A stretch of 64,000 nucleotides of DNA from Oikopleura dioica (taxonomy: Eukaryota > Chordata > Appendicularia > Copelata > Oikopleuridae), in assembly GCA_907165135.1 (NCBI GenBank), contig OU015567.1:4159001-4223000 (forward strand), given 5' to 3'. The first letter of the stretch is position 1; the number at the start of each line of letters is the position of its first letter. Shown piece by piece: positions 47,401-57,325 of the stretch. Made by a program: the position numbers and the translations under genes. The notes under the pieces were generated by a model. That model was not told the DNA's origin. It saw nothing but the letters and a program-made list of their open reading frames with translations, and did no database searches.

Positions 47401-50400
47401 GGGATCCATTTTGTTCGCCTTCTCATATTGCGCTTTTTCGCCAAGTTGGACGGAAATATAGCTGATTTTCTTGCGTAAAAACGTTTCATGGACTTTTGCA
47501 AGGGAAGATTTTGGAAAGTTCTTTTCCGCCTTAGAAATGACCTGAATAAGAACTCTATCAGCGTTCTTTGCTTTGAAAAATGCGGAGATTTTCATCGCTG
47601 AGCTCCACGGCTTTGCGCTCGCCCAAGAAACTGACGGGGGAGGAACGCGGAGTTTCAGGAATTTTTTGACGATATGGACTTTTGGAAGCTTTGAATTCGC
47701 AAGGAATCCCATTGGACCTTGAGGAAGAGGGACCAGCTTGCCATTTTTGCCGTAAAAGACCACACCGACGGCTTTCAAATGTTAAAAATTGTTTTATCAC
47801 TTCACATTGAATTCTCAATTTAAAACCCTTAAAAACTATTTCAAAGTCCGGTTAATTCAATTCAGTTGAGTTGCCCTAATTTCGAAGGAAACGTTACCGA
47901 TAAAGTTCTACCCTTACACGTTGGAAAATTAATTTTCCAATGGAAATCTTAGATTTTTGCATAATTTATCCACTATTTCTATTAGAATTTATCGTTGCTC
48001 GTCCCCAAGACTCGCTGATATTCCGTATCAATCCTGTTTCTTTCCCAATTTATTCAGTTCAATCCTTTTGAATGCTCCCGCCCGTGCCCGCTTTGCCACT
48101 CAACGCTGCCCAAAATTGTGTTTCTTCCACTTTTCTTTCGCTCTCTACTGCCGCCCACTGGGCCGTTTTTCCTGCGATTTTCATTTTTTCTAGTGTAAAA
48201 ATGTTCATGTTTTCATCTGCGAAATTTCTGTTGCCGTATCTTGTCCGCGTCTTAGGTTATTTAGAGGTTTTGTAGGGTTTGATCATTTTGCTATCATAGT
48301 TAGGTCCGGTTTGATGCTCTTTAGACACCCTTAATATCAATCGATTTTAATAATTCTTTTTTTGTTCAAGAGTTTAATATCTAGACTTGTATCGCTGAAA
48401 GTTTAAAATGAATCGAACATACAGAACGGTCAGAAATCGCCTGTAAAAGAGCGCAAGAAACACATAAAGCGCGGAGCGCGCGAGCAAAATCGCTCGGCGC
48501 TGGGGTTGTCTCCCTCCCGTCATGTCGCGGCGCATTTATACCACGCGCGCTGCGCAGCGGGCTCACTTCAGTTTTTCAACAAAAAACTCGAATTTTACAG
48601 TTTTTTCACCGACAACTAACCAACTCCAACAACATGCCAGCTGCCAAAGCCGCAACCAAGAAAGCCGCCCCATCCCACCCACCATACAAGCAGATGATTG
48701 CTGAAACCCTCAAGGGTCAAGGTAAGAAAGAGAAACATTAGAAAAAAAAGAGATTTTAAAAAGTAAAAGCTACAAGCGGCTTTTTTTCAAGAATTTTGAA
48801 AGCAAAATTAATTCTATTTTTAGGCCGAAAGGGACTCTCCTTCATCGCCATCTCCAAGATGATCCAGGCCAACCAGAAGGGACTCGGTCCCCGACACGAA
48901 ACTTCCCTCAAATTGGCCCTCAAGCGAGGCATTGAGGACAAATCCCTCGCCAAAGTCAAGGGTGTCGGTCTCGCCGGTTCTTTCAAGCTCGCTGCTCCTG
49001 TCAAGCCCGCTCCTGCCGCCACGAAGGCCGCTCCCAAGGCCAAGCCTGCCGCCAAAAAACCCGCCGCGAAGAAGGCTGCAAAGAAGCCCGCTGCTAAAAA
49101 GTCTCCCACCAAAAAAGCTGCCGCCAAGAAGCCAGCCAAGAAGGTGACCGTCAAGAAGACCGCGGCCAAAAAACCAGCAGCCAAGAAAGCCGCGAAAAAG
49201 CCAGCTAAGAAGACCGGCAAGAAGTAAAGTACTTCTTCTAGAAAAAAAAAAAACAAAACGAATTCGCGACCTCAGGAAACGAAATAGTCTCGAAACGACT
49301 CTTTTCTCAACTGCCTTGAATACCCCTTGTTCTACTCTGTTCATAATATAAATTGCGCAAAAACACATTTTAATAATAATAACAATAAAAATTTACAAAA
49401 TCAAAATCCCCTTGATTCACTATTATTTTTCGCAAGGCATTTAAAATTTAAACATTTCCTGGTGCATTTTTTGAAGAGGAAATTCTCAACCTTTCGATAA
49501 TTTTTCTCGCAAAAGCCAAAAATCTTTTTGGCCCCTTTCTGTCAAGCTTGTAGCTGAAGTAAGACATGTCGAGGGCGATGAGGATCTCAAGCGGACGATC
49601 CAGTCCGGAACATCCACAGTTCTCTTCATCGAACGAGTTTCTTTCACCGGGTGCAGCTGGGCAGTCGTTACGATTGTCGCACACTTTGACGGGGCTGACG
49701 CAGGTGATTCCGTCTGCGCATGTGAATTTGTTGCTCGCCTCGCATTCGCCTAAATGGTGAGCTGCGCGAGGGGCGATCGTTGTCGTTAGCTTTTCTGCTT
49801 CAGTTGTCGTTGTTGTTGAAGTGGTAGAGGTCGTTGTCGTCGAAGCTGTTGAGAAAAAGAGCGGCATGTCCATTCCCGATCGACCTTGTTTCCTGCGCCG
49901 AGATGTTGTTGTACTCGAGGTTGTGGTTCTTGTCGTTGTTGTTGAAATCGTGGTGGTTGTTGTTTTAAGCGTGGTTGTGGTTATTTTCTCCGATAGCGTC
50001 GCTAGAGCGTCTTCATCTGGAATAGACTGAGTCGAAATCTGCTGAGTTGACAGACTTGCCAAAGTGACCTCTGTTGACGTCGATGCTGTCGATGGCAACA
50101 TTGTCGATGTCACCGGTTCAGTCGACTTTGCAAGTTTGATCCGCTCAATCGTCCGGCAGAGCTGACTTCCTTCTTGGAACAGGATCTTGCCAGCCATTTG
50201 GCTTCTTGAGCGAGACTCAAAGTATTCTAAATAATTTCCAGTTGATGTTGCTTTTTCTCGGACAAAATCATAATCGCTCGGTCCGATCACTTCAACAATG
50301 TCCGCGTCTTTCAGAACAAAGTTTCGAACATTTTGGAACCAGTCGGGATTGCTAGAAAAGAGGATGATTTGCCGAGTGTAGTCATCTTCGTTTCTCGGTT

Positions 50401-53400
50401 TTCGGAAAACATCGCGAAGGACGTAATAAAGGCGGCCTCGGAATCGATTGAATTCGTGGGGATAAAACCATGCTTTGACGAGTTCGTCGAAATGCTTGTT
50501 TGAAACGGGATTCGTAACTCCATTGAACTCTCCAAACATTCGATAAGCCAAGTTTGTTTGATGATCGAAGACTGCTACGCTTGGTCTTGCCAAGCCATCT
50601 TCAATGAGCTGCGAGTTAGAGAAGCCTTTGAGGAAGTTTGCTGCGATTTCAACGGGTTCATCATTATTAAAAATATCGACATCAAAGAGAAAGATGGTCT
50701 TGGTCGGCTTTCGGCAAATGAGAGGGTTGAGCGTTGTCGTAACTCGCTGAGTCTTGTAGCGTCGAAAGTAGGGATCTTCTGTAGTTGTTGTCTCTGGGGT
50801 TTTATGCTCGAAAAGTTTCACAGCAATTTCATCAGCAAGAGCGGCGCATTCATCTTCGCTCTTGTAATTTGCGTCTTCGAAGATATCCATGATAGAAATG
50901 AGAGGCAGTTTATCGGTGTAAAATCCGGGTGGAACTTTGAATGTTAAAACAGGGCCAAGGTCTTTGAAGGTAAACATTCTCTTCCGCTCCTCATTATGGA
51001 CCTGAATGCTGAAGAAATCATCGTAGCTCAGTTTCCACTTTCGCTCGTCGATATTTTCGTAGAGGAATCGCTCGACTTCTTCTGCTTTGAAGACTGTTCG
51101 AGAAATGTATGAGCCCTCGTGGAAGAGATAAATTCGGATTCCTTCGTTTTCGTCGGAATAATCTGCAATATTTCCGAGGAAGGCTTCTTGACAGTCAAAC
51201 AGTCGACGATTTCTTTCCAGGGTGAGATCTGGTCGCTCGATAATGAACATTGGTTGTTTTGGTAGGTAAAAAGGCATGCTTCGTCTTGTTGTTGTAGTCG
51301 TAGTTGTCGTGGTTGTCGTGGTTGTCGTTGTTGTAGTGGTCGTGGTCGTTGAAGTCGTTGTAGTAGTGGTTGTTGATGTTGTAGATGTTGTTGTACTTGC
51401 TGTTGAAGTTGTTGTGGTTTCAGGGCAAAGGTTTTGCTTGAAAACATCAAAATCAACGGTCTCCCCCTTCATCAAAAGTGCCATGGCAAAAGCAATAGAT
51501 TCTTTTGACTCTTTGATTTCACTTAGGTCTTTGAACGTCAAGATGATAGTTTTGTCTCGCAAAGCATATTCAGTAGAACTTGAACAGTCTGAAGCTCCTA
51601 TTTCGATAAATATAGCTGGATAGCCGATGTCGTCTACCCAAAGCTCGTCAATGATTTTTTGAGATTGCCCAGGAGAAGTCAGAGCTACAATGATCTTCTT
51701 TGCGTGGCCGAATACTTTGACTTTATGGTCAAGAGATAACGAAGTACTTCTTCTTTGCCGCGAATTTCGAGGAACGAGGATAAAATACTCATCATTGAAT
51801 GAAGGATCGTTGCTCGCAAGCGCTTTAAGTTTTCCGCCGATATTGCTATTTGTCAATTGGTCTTCATTGTTTTGTGTAAAAGTTTGAAGTCTGTCTTTGA
51901 AATCCTCTTCTGCGAAAATCTGAAGACCGTTATTTGTCACAAGTGTGCCTGTGGTTGAGAATGGAATCGAGTCGGTGGCTAGCTCAAACAAATCAGAGAA
52001 TAAATCTTGATTTTCTTGTGATGGGGTTTCAATAAGGAACAAAAATGCTCCTGATTTGGATAGGATTGTAGTTGTTCTTGTTGTGGTTGTCGTTGTCTTC
52101 GTAGTAATCTTAGTAGTAGTAGTAGTGGTAGTCGTGGTTTTAGTTGTCGTAGTCGTAGTCGTAGTCGTAGTCGTAGTCGTAGTCGTAGTAGAAGTTGTCG
52201 TTGTCGTAGTCGTAGTCGTAGTCGTAGTCGTAGTCGTAGTCGTAGTCGCAGTCGTAGTCGTAGTCGTAGTCGTAGTAGAAGTTGTCGTTGTCGTAGTCGT
52301 AGTAGTAGTAATAGTTGTCGTAGTCGTAGTCGTAGTCGTAGTCGTAGTCGTAGTCGCAGTCGTAGTCGTAGTCGTAGTCGTAGTCGTAGTAGAAGTTGTC
52401 GTAGTCGTAGTCGTAGTCGTAGTCGTAGTCGTAGTAATAGTTGTCGTAGTCTTAGTCGTAGTCGTAGTAGAAGTTGTCATAATCGTAGTCGTAGTCGTAG
52501 TCGTAGTAATAGTTGTCGTAGTCGTAGTCGTAGTCGTAGTAGAAGTTGTCGTAGTCGTAGTCGTAGTCGTAGTCGTAGTCGTAGTCGTAGTCGTAGTCGT
52601 AGTAATAGTTGTCGTAGTCGTAGTCGTAGTCGTAGTAGAAGTTGTCGTTGTAGTTGTGCTTGTGGTGGTGGTTGAGGTGGTGGTGGTAGTTGTCGTTGTT
52701 GTCATTGTGGTAGTTGTGGTAGTAGTTGAAGTTTTTGTAATTTGGTCAGTTTGTGCTGTCGTAGGGTACATTGTAAATTCAGAGTCGTCAAGTTGTGTTG
52801 TGACGGAACTAAAAATGATTTCTTGCGATGTAGAGAGTAAGACATCCTCTGTGGAAGAAAGTTCTGGAAGACCTTCAGTAACGAACATATTCTCAGTTGC
52901 AGCTCTACATTGAGCCATTAGCTTGTCTAGCTCGCTGAAATCTTCCAAATCCGGTAGTTCGAAATATGAACAATCCGCACTTCCTCCAGTCGAAGTGGTC
53001 ATTATCGATGTCATTTCCGTCGTATGGACAAAATCACCACAATAATCACGATGAACGCAGCGTTTTTCCTCTTCGCTCCAGAGAAAGTCCTCTTCTTCGC
53101 AATGCGGATAGCACCCTTCCACACAAAGGGTTTCATAAGGAGACGGAAAAGGATTTTCACAAGACGGAAGGGAGTTACCGCAGCACTCATAGTGAAAGAC
53201 ACAATCGTAGTGATGCTCGTCATAAGCCTCACACATCATCGGACAAAGCCTCTCATCTCGCCAAATGTGACAGATCTCCTCTTCAATCATCATCGCATTT
53301 GAGCATTTCTGTCCGTACGCTGACAAGACATCACAGAAATCAGGGCAAGTAAGGATATAAGACGCTTTGCAATTGCAAACAGCAGCTACACACTCGTCGA

Positions 53401-56292
53401 GATAGTCTTCATAATCAACGTAGGCATGGCAAGATTCAAATCGATCGCCGCCAAGGATTCTCTGGCACAAGGATCGGCCCTTATCATAACAAGTTGGCTC
53501 TAGATTTCGTTTTCTGCGGATGAGATTTTCTGAACTGAGACTTGAATAGCCAACATCCGACGAGCACATGCCGTGAGTAACATGATCTTTGGCCTTTTTG
53601 ATAATAACTGTGTTCCCTTCATCGAAAAGAATCTCAAAATCTTTCGCAAAAGATACCTTCTTGTATCGACCAATACGATCTGTGACCTGGTTTTTGATTG
53701 GAATTCCGTCAAGCTCAAATTCTTCATTTTCCGATAGTCTCATCGGAGTTGTATCAAATGAGATGAGTTCTAGATTTTTCATGCCTCGTATCGACTGCTT
53801 TCTTCCATCAAAGCCAGTTATGAAGTTGTTTTTGATAATGCGGCACTCGACAAAAAGTTTTTCTTCCTCCGAACATGACCATTTTTGATTCTCGCAATAA
53901 CAAGTCTGAATCGTATTTCCGAAGTCTGAAGTAATTTGCGTCGAAGAATTTGTCGGGAACGATCTCCCGCGGGAGAAACAACCACATTCTGACGATGGGA
54001 TGCACTGTTCAGCATCGAGAGAGTAATGATGGCCTTCTTGGCACTTGCAATCAAGATCAGAAAGCTTTCGATTATAGAAGAGATCTTCGCATGTGACCAA
54101 ATCATCTCGAGAAGCAGGAAGCATCATTTTTTGACATTCATCGCTTTTTGGCTCATTCGGAACGCAGAAGATCTCACCCTCGAGACACTCGCATTTGTGG
54201 TCGTTGATCATGTGATGCTGCCCCGGCGCCATGATATTTCCTTGATGATAGCATGAACAGTCAGAAATCGAGGGAACACATGTTTTGTTCAAGTCCATAA
54301 ATGAATCTTCAAGACAAAAACACGCTTCAATGTTCTTCAATCCGACTTGCAAGGAAGGGCAGCTGAACAAATCCGCGTTTTCAACAGATCGAAATGACAT
54401 GCCGAATGGGCACGAAACCAAACAATTTGTTCTCTCTCGCCAGGAAGAAGAAATATCGAAATTTTCTCTGCATCGAACCACAATCTCTTCTATGATTTCA
54501 CAATGATCGTCTGTCAAAGAGCATTTCATAAGCAAGTCATCAGCTTCTACGCATCCATTTAGCTCGAAAGATTCAATAAATTCCAGGCATTTGTCCGTTC
54601 GGCTTGGCAAACCAACGTATTCTCTGGGCTCGAACTTGACAATTTTCCCAATTCGCCAGAGATGTTGAAGATTTTGATGAGTAAAATCAAAGCCGACAGC
54701 CTCTTTCGAATCATTGCAAAGGCCTTGGACTTCAAGCTTGTTTGGGAATCTTAATTCAAGTTTTTTCCGCGTTATTTCAATCTTGAATTTATTCTCGAGC
54801 TCTAGAATTGCTTTCATCCCATCAGCCCAGAACTTGAGATTTTTATGAATTCCCGTTGTCAGTAGAGGAGCATGGTTGACACTGACAAGGCCGGGTTGAA
54901 CTTCGATTGTGTCGTTTTTGCTTTTTATTCGAAGATTTTGGGGGCAAAGGAAGCTATCGCACTCTTCGAATTCTGCTGAAATCTGAAAGTCATGATTTTT
55001 CGCCAGCAAGAAAGCTCCCGTGTATGTCAGATGAAATGATCTTTCATGGAATTGTTTCAAACCGCCAGCTTTGGCGAATGAGCACGTCAAATCGCAAGGA
55101 AGCTCGCTGCAATTCCAGGCTCCATCTTCGCAAATGCATTTTGAGCAGTCGTTCTGGCGAAAATCTCCTGGTTGAAAAATTCTCCCGAAGTAGTCACAGT
55201 TACATTCAGATTGCTTGACGCATTTGTTCAGGCTTTTATCAAGAACAGACCCGGGTGGGCACGAACAATGCTCGGAAATTCTAGAGCAGTCGCCTTTCTT
55301 TTCCCCAGAGCATGTTTGAAAGCAATCTTGGGAGAGATCCAATTCGAAGGAATCTTCGCATTCTCTTACACACTCCCCTGGTTCATTCGCGATTTCGACT
55401 GCATTTCCGCTCGCTTGGCAATCTTCAAGAAAATCCTCTCGAACAAGGCAGCTCCAATCGTCATCCGAGGAATATTGGCAGAGTTCTTCGTAGTCTTCGA
55501 CTTTGAGTTTCAGCCGACAATCTTTAAGACTCTTCGCTCGAAGAAACGATTCGCAAAGCTGATTTTCTTCTGCGAGATTGCTTCTGCTGCTGATGCTTTT
55601 TGACCAATGCTGAAAAATTGCATCATTGTTTTGGGAAAAACTCGGCGGGTTACAAAGACCGACTCGTTTTTGCCGAGAAATTTCTTCGAGCTTGACCGAA
55701 TTTCCGTCAAATATGATCCTGATATTTTCGTTATAGATGACCAAATAGCCGGGCATGATGTAATGATGAAAATGCTTCATTTCCGCGATTTCTGTGTCGA
55801 TTTTGAGGTCTTCCTTGATTTCAAATATTTGATTTTCGTAAATTCGCAGGATATTTTCTCCGTTATGGAAAGTTATTTTGAAGTCGACATCATCAAGAAT
55901 CGTGATTTCAGCAGATTTACTCGGGTAATCCAGCTTATTCCCAGAAAAGCTCTTCAAAAAATTCCTCGTCACATGACAAGTTCTTCCTTGATCATGGGAA
56001 AGGTGGCAGAATTTTCCGGAATATCCATTTTTACAGATGCACTTTCCACTCTCCGAACAGTCGCCATGAAGACAAGGAAAATCGCACGCTCGCAGATCGC
56101 ATATTTCACCTTTCCAGCCAGAATGACAGATGCATGTGTCGAGGGAGGGATCAAGGCCTCCGTTGTAGCATTCTTTTCGGACTTGTTCACTCGTAGTGCA
56201 ATTTGGCCCAGAAAAACCAAGGGGACAATGGCATTTTCCATCGATCAGTTTGCCACTCCCGCAGACAGAGTCGTCCGGACAGACGGAGCTCG
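41410..56292 (-). CDS. giant secreted mosaic: EGF, VWD/TIL, poly-Thr, LDLa, tandem VWA, Ser-Gly tail
   Basis: A roughly 4,000-residue extracellular protein, SCO-spondin/mucin-like at the front. From the N-terminus: about three EGF-like units (CHCPLGFSGPNC, CICHSGWKGEIC, CICKNGYSGKFC); three von Willebrand D-like units with C8/TIL cysteines (GDCSRISEHCSCPPGSVLD); Thr tracts of more than 200 residues (52.06-52.74 kb); degenerate VWA-like units (FLFLIETPSQ, MFIIERPDLT, TIFLFDVDIF); an LDLa repeat (VCDNRNDCPA); tandem VWA units beginning EILIALDMSYFS, ADIFFVLDGSYS and IVIALDAFSE; a second Thr tract (42.56-42.99 kb); a Ser-Gly run (SGSGSGDGSGSGSGD), a likely glycosaminoglycan site; and RKRRS furin-type sites. 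Introns at 47772-49458, 46580-46741 and 45791-46186 are GA-AG and keep VWA frames. The first exon with the signal peptide is unresolved upstream of 56292. A role in the larvacean house or another matrix is inference. Confidence 0.72.
42560..42990. repeat. Thr-coding trinucleotide tract
   Basis: On the plus strand this reads as GTN-type triplets (GTTGTCGTAGTAGTTGTAG…); on the coding minus strand they are ACN threonine codons with occasional Ser. Codon wobble varies between repeats, so the tract is older or less homogeneous than the one at 52.06-52.74 kb. It encodes a mucin-like O-glycosylation domain. Confidence 0.85.
47772..48633. other. intron of the matrix gene upstream of the nested H1 gene
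   Basis: This is the minus-strand gene's GA-AG intron (47772-49458) on the side upstream of histone H1. It is AT-rich with a GC-rich patch at 48470-48560 just before H1. I see no other gene. The H1 promoter probably lies here, including a TTTATA at about 48534. Confidence 0.5.
48634..49227 (+). CDS. linker histone H1
   Basis: Binds linker DNA and compacts chromatin. Exons 48634-48721 and 48824-49227 are joined in phase by a 102-bp GT-AG intron. The globular winged-helix domain includes SHPPYKQMIAETLKGQGRK, LSFIAISKMIQANQKGL and LKLALKRGIEDKSLAKVKG, followed by GLAGSFKL. The C-terminal ~75 residues are Lys/Ala/Pro-rich (AAKKPAAKKAAKKP), as expected. Total is about 164 residues. An intron in an H1 gene is unusual for animals. 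The 3' region has no clear histone stem-loop but contains ACAATAAAAA near 49382, so the mRNA is probably polyadenylated. It lies inside an intron of the giant matrix gene, on the opposite strand. Confidence 0.95.
49228..49447 (+). terminator. H1 3' region with poly(A) signal, no histone stem-loop
   Basis: After the stop codon there is an A run, then GACTCTTTTCTCAAC, which does not form the paired stem of the replication-dependent histone 3' end. AATAATAATAACAATAAAAA follows near 49370-49390. Confidence 0.5.
51270..51415. repeat. Thr-coding trinucleotide tract
   Basis: A short ACN (minus strand) tract encodes about 45 Thr/Ser residues between two degenerate VWA-like units of the giant matrix protein. 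Plus strand: GTTGTAGTCGTAGTTGTCG-like. Confidence 0.75.
52056..52740. repeat. (GTAGTC)n microsatellite encoding poly-threonine
   Basis: Almost pure GTAGTCGTAGTC on the plus strand; read on the coding strand it is alternating ACT/ACG threonine codons for about 225 residues, broken by single Ser, Ile, Ala or Lys. Higher-order blocks ending in GTAGAAGTTGTC recur, so the tract expanded as longer units as well as by 6-bp steps. It forms the main mucin domain of the giant matrix protein. Confidence 0.92.
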
Positions 56293-56640
56293 CTAGAGCA
56301 AGTAAAGCTTAATTCAAATAAGAAGATAAATAAGAATTAAAACGAACCTAAACGCCTCATCGCTGCATTCTCTCGTCTGATTGTGAAAGATCAGACTGAT
56401 CATAGGCACCGTTTTTTGTTTGTAAATAAGTTGAGGAAGCAATTTCAAAGTTGTTGATTTGAACTCTTGCCGGGTGGAAAACCGGTGAAAAGTCAGTATT
56501 TCTCCGAAAATGTTATTTGCCCTAGTTAGCAAAGCTGAGAACCAAGATGAACAACCAAGTTCCTTCCTTGTGAGCTTGTTAACATATGTACTGATTAGGA
56601 AAAAGCGAGACTGAATTTTTGATGGCAAAAACTTGCTGGG
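56293..56640. other. divergent intergenic region
   Basis: It lies between the 5' end of the giant minus-strand gene and the small secreted gene on the plus strand, and must contain promoters for both. The first exon and signal peptide of the giant gene may lie in it. MRRL from an ATG near 56360 can be spliced in phase to 56292 but is too short for a signal peptide. Confidence 0.45.
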
Positions 56641-56647
56641 TATAAAA
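56641..56647 (+). promoter_or_regulatory. TATA box of the small secreted protein gene
   Basis: TATAAAA lies 41 bp upstream of the ATG at 56682, leaving a very short 5' UTR, in keeping with the compact gene style here. Confidence 0.55.
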
Positions 56648-56681
56648 GCAGATTCGCTGAAGCAGTTATATAATTCGACAA

Positions 56682-57026
56682 ATGCGGCTTTCAACGGTAA
56701 GAATTTTTGATAAACTAAAAATCATCATATGTTTTAAGGCTCTCCTCCCTCTTTTTGCAGCTCAAAACCCCCCGAATTCGAGCGCTCTTGGGAGCAATCA
56801 TCAAAAAACAAAATACAAGTCGACATTCATCACCCTCCTTCATGTCACCCCTGCTCCGCCCGAATTGAAATTGGGAAAAATGCATGAAGAAACGAGATAC
56901 AAATCTCAGTTTATTCGACTGTTCAAATATTTCAGCGGCAAAGTTGATCAGGAGAAAGAATCTGGAATCAAAGAAGCTCTTCGAGCTCAACTTGCAAGAC
57001 ACAAAAATAACAAAACTAATCAATAA
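56682..57026 (+). CDS. small secreted basic protein, unknown
   Basis: Exon 1 (56682-56696) and exon 2 (from about 56739) join in phase across a GT-AG intron of about 42 bp to give MRLST|ALLPLFAAQNPPNSS, a short signal peptide. The mature ~80 residues are rich in Lys/Arg/His and contain two similar blocks, TKYKSTFITLLHV and TRYKSQFIRLFKY. It has no cysteines and no family I recognise. If the intron is not removed the frame stays open, so a longer N-terminus cannot be excluded, but the spliced form gives the better signal peptide. A TATA box lies just upstream. Confidence 0.65.
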   Translation: MRLSTVRIFDKLKIIICFKALLPLFAAQNPPNSSALGSNHQKTKYKSTFITLLHVTPAPPELKLGKMHEETRYKSQFIRLFKYFSGKVDQEKESGIKEALRAQLARHKNNKTNQ

Positions 57027-57325
57027 ATTCATCATATTTTTTTCTGAAATAAAGACAGTAGTTTTAAAAGTCCTTAAATTTGAGAAAGAGCTATAAAACT
57101 TGAATTATATAAGTCTCACAAGACCGATTTCAAAACAAGAAAATGTAGAAATTCAAACAAATGGTTCTATAATTTCTATGACACAAAAGATGCGCTCTTC
57201 CGGAGACTTTTTGGTGGCAATTCATTCTATTCCGCTGTCTGGAATCATATTCGGGAACGACCTTAAATTTAGGGAACCGAAGCGAAAGAGAGTCATTCTT
57301 CGGGTTCTTCAGGAGATTTTCGGAG

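Noticed and set aside
48756-49368. Two minus-strand frames of 166 and 182 residues
   Set aside because: Antisense shadows of the Lys/Ala-rich tail of histone H1.
52056-52913. 285-residue plus-strand open frame, almost all valine
   Set aside because: It is the complement of the threonine tract of the minus-strand matrix gene. Open antisense frames are forced by the repeat.
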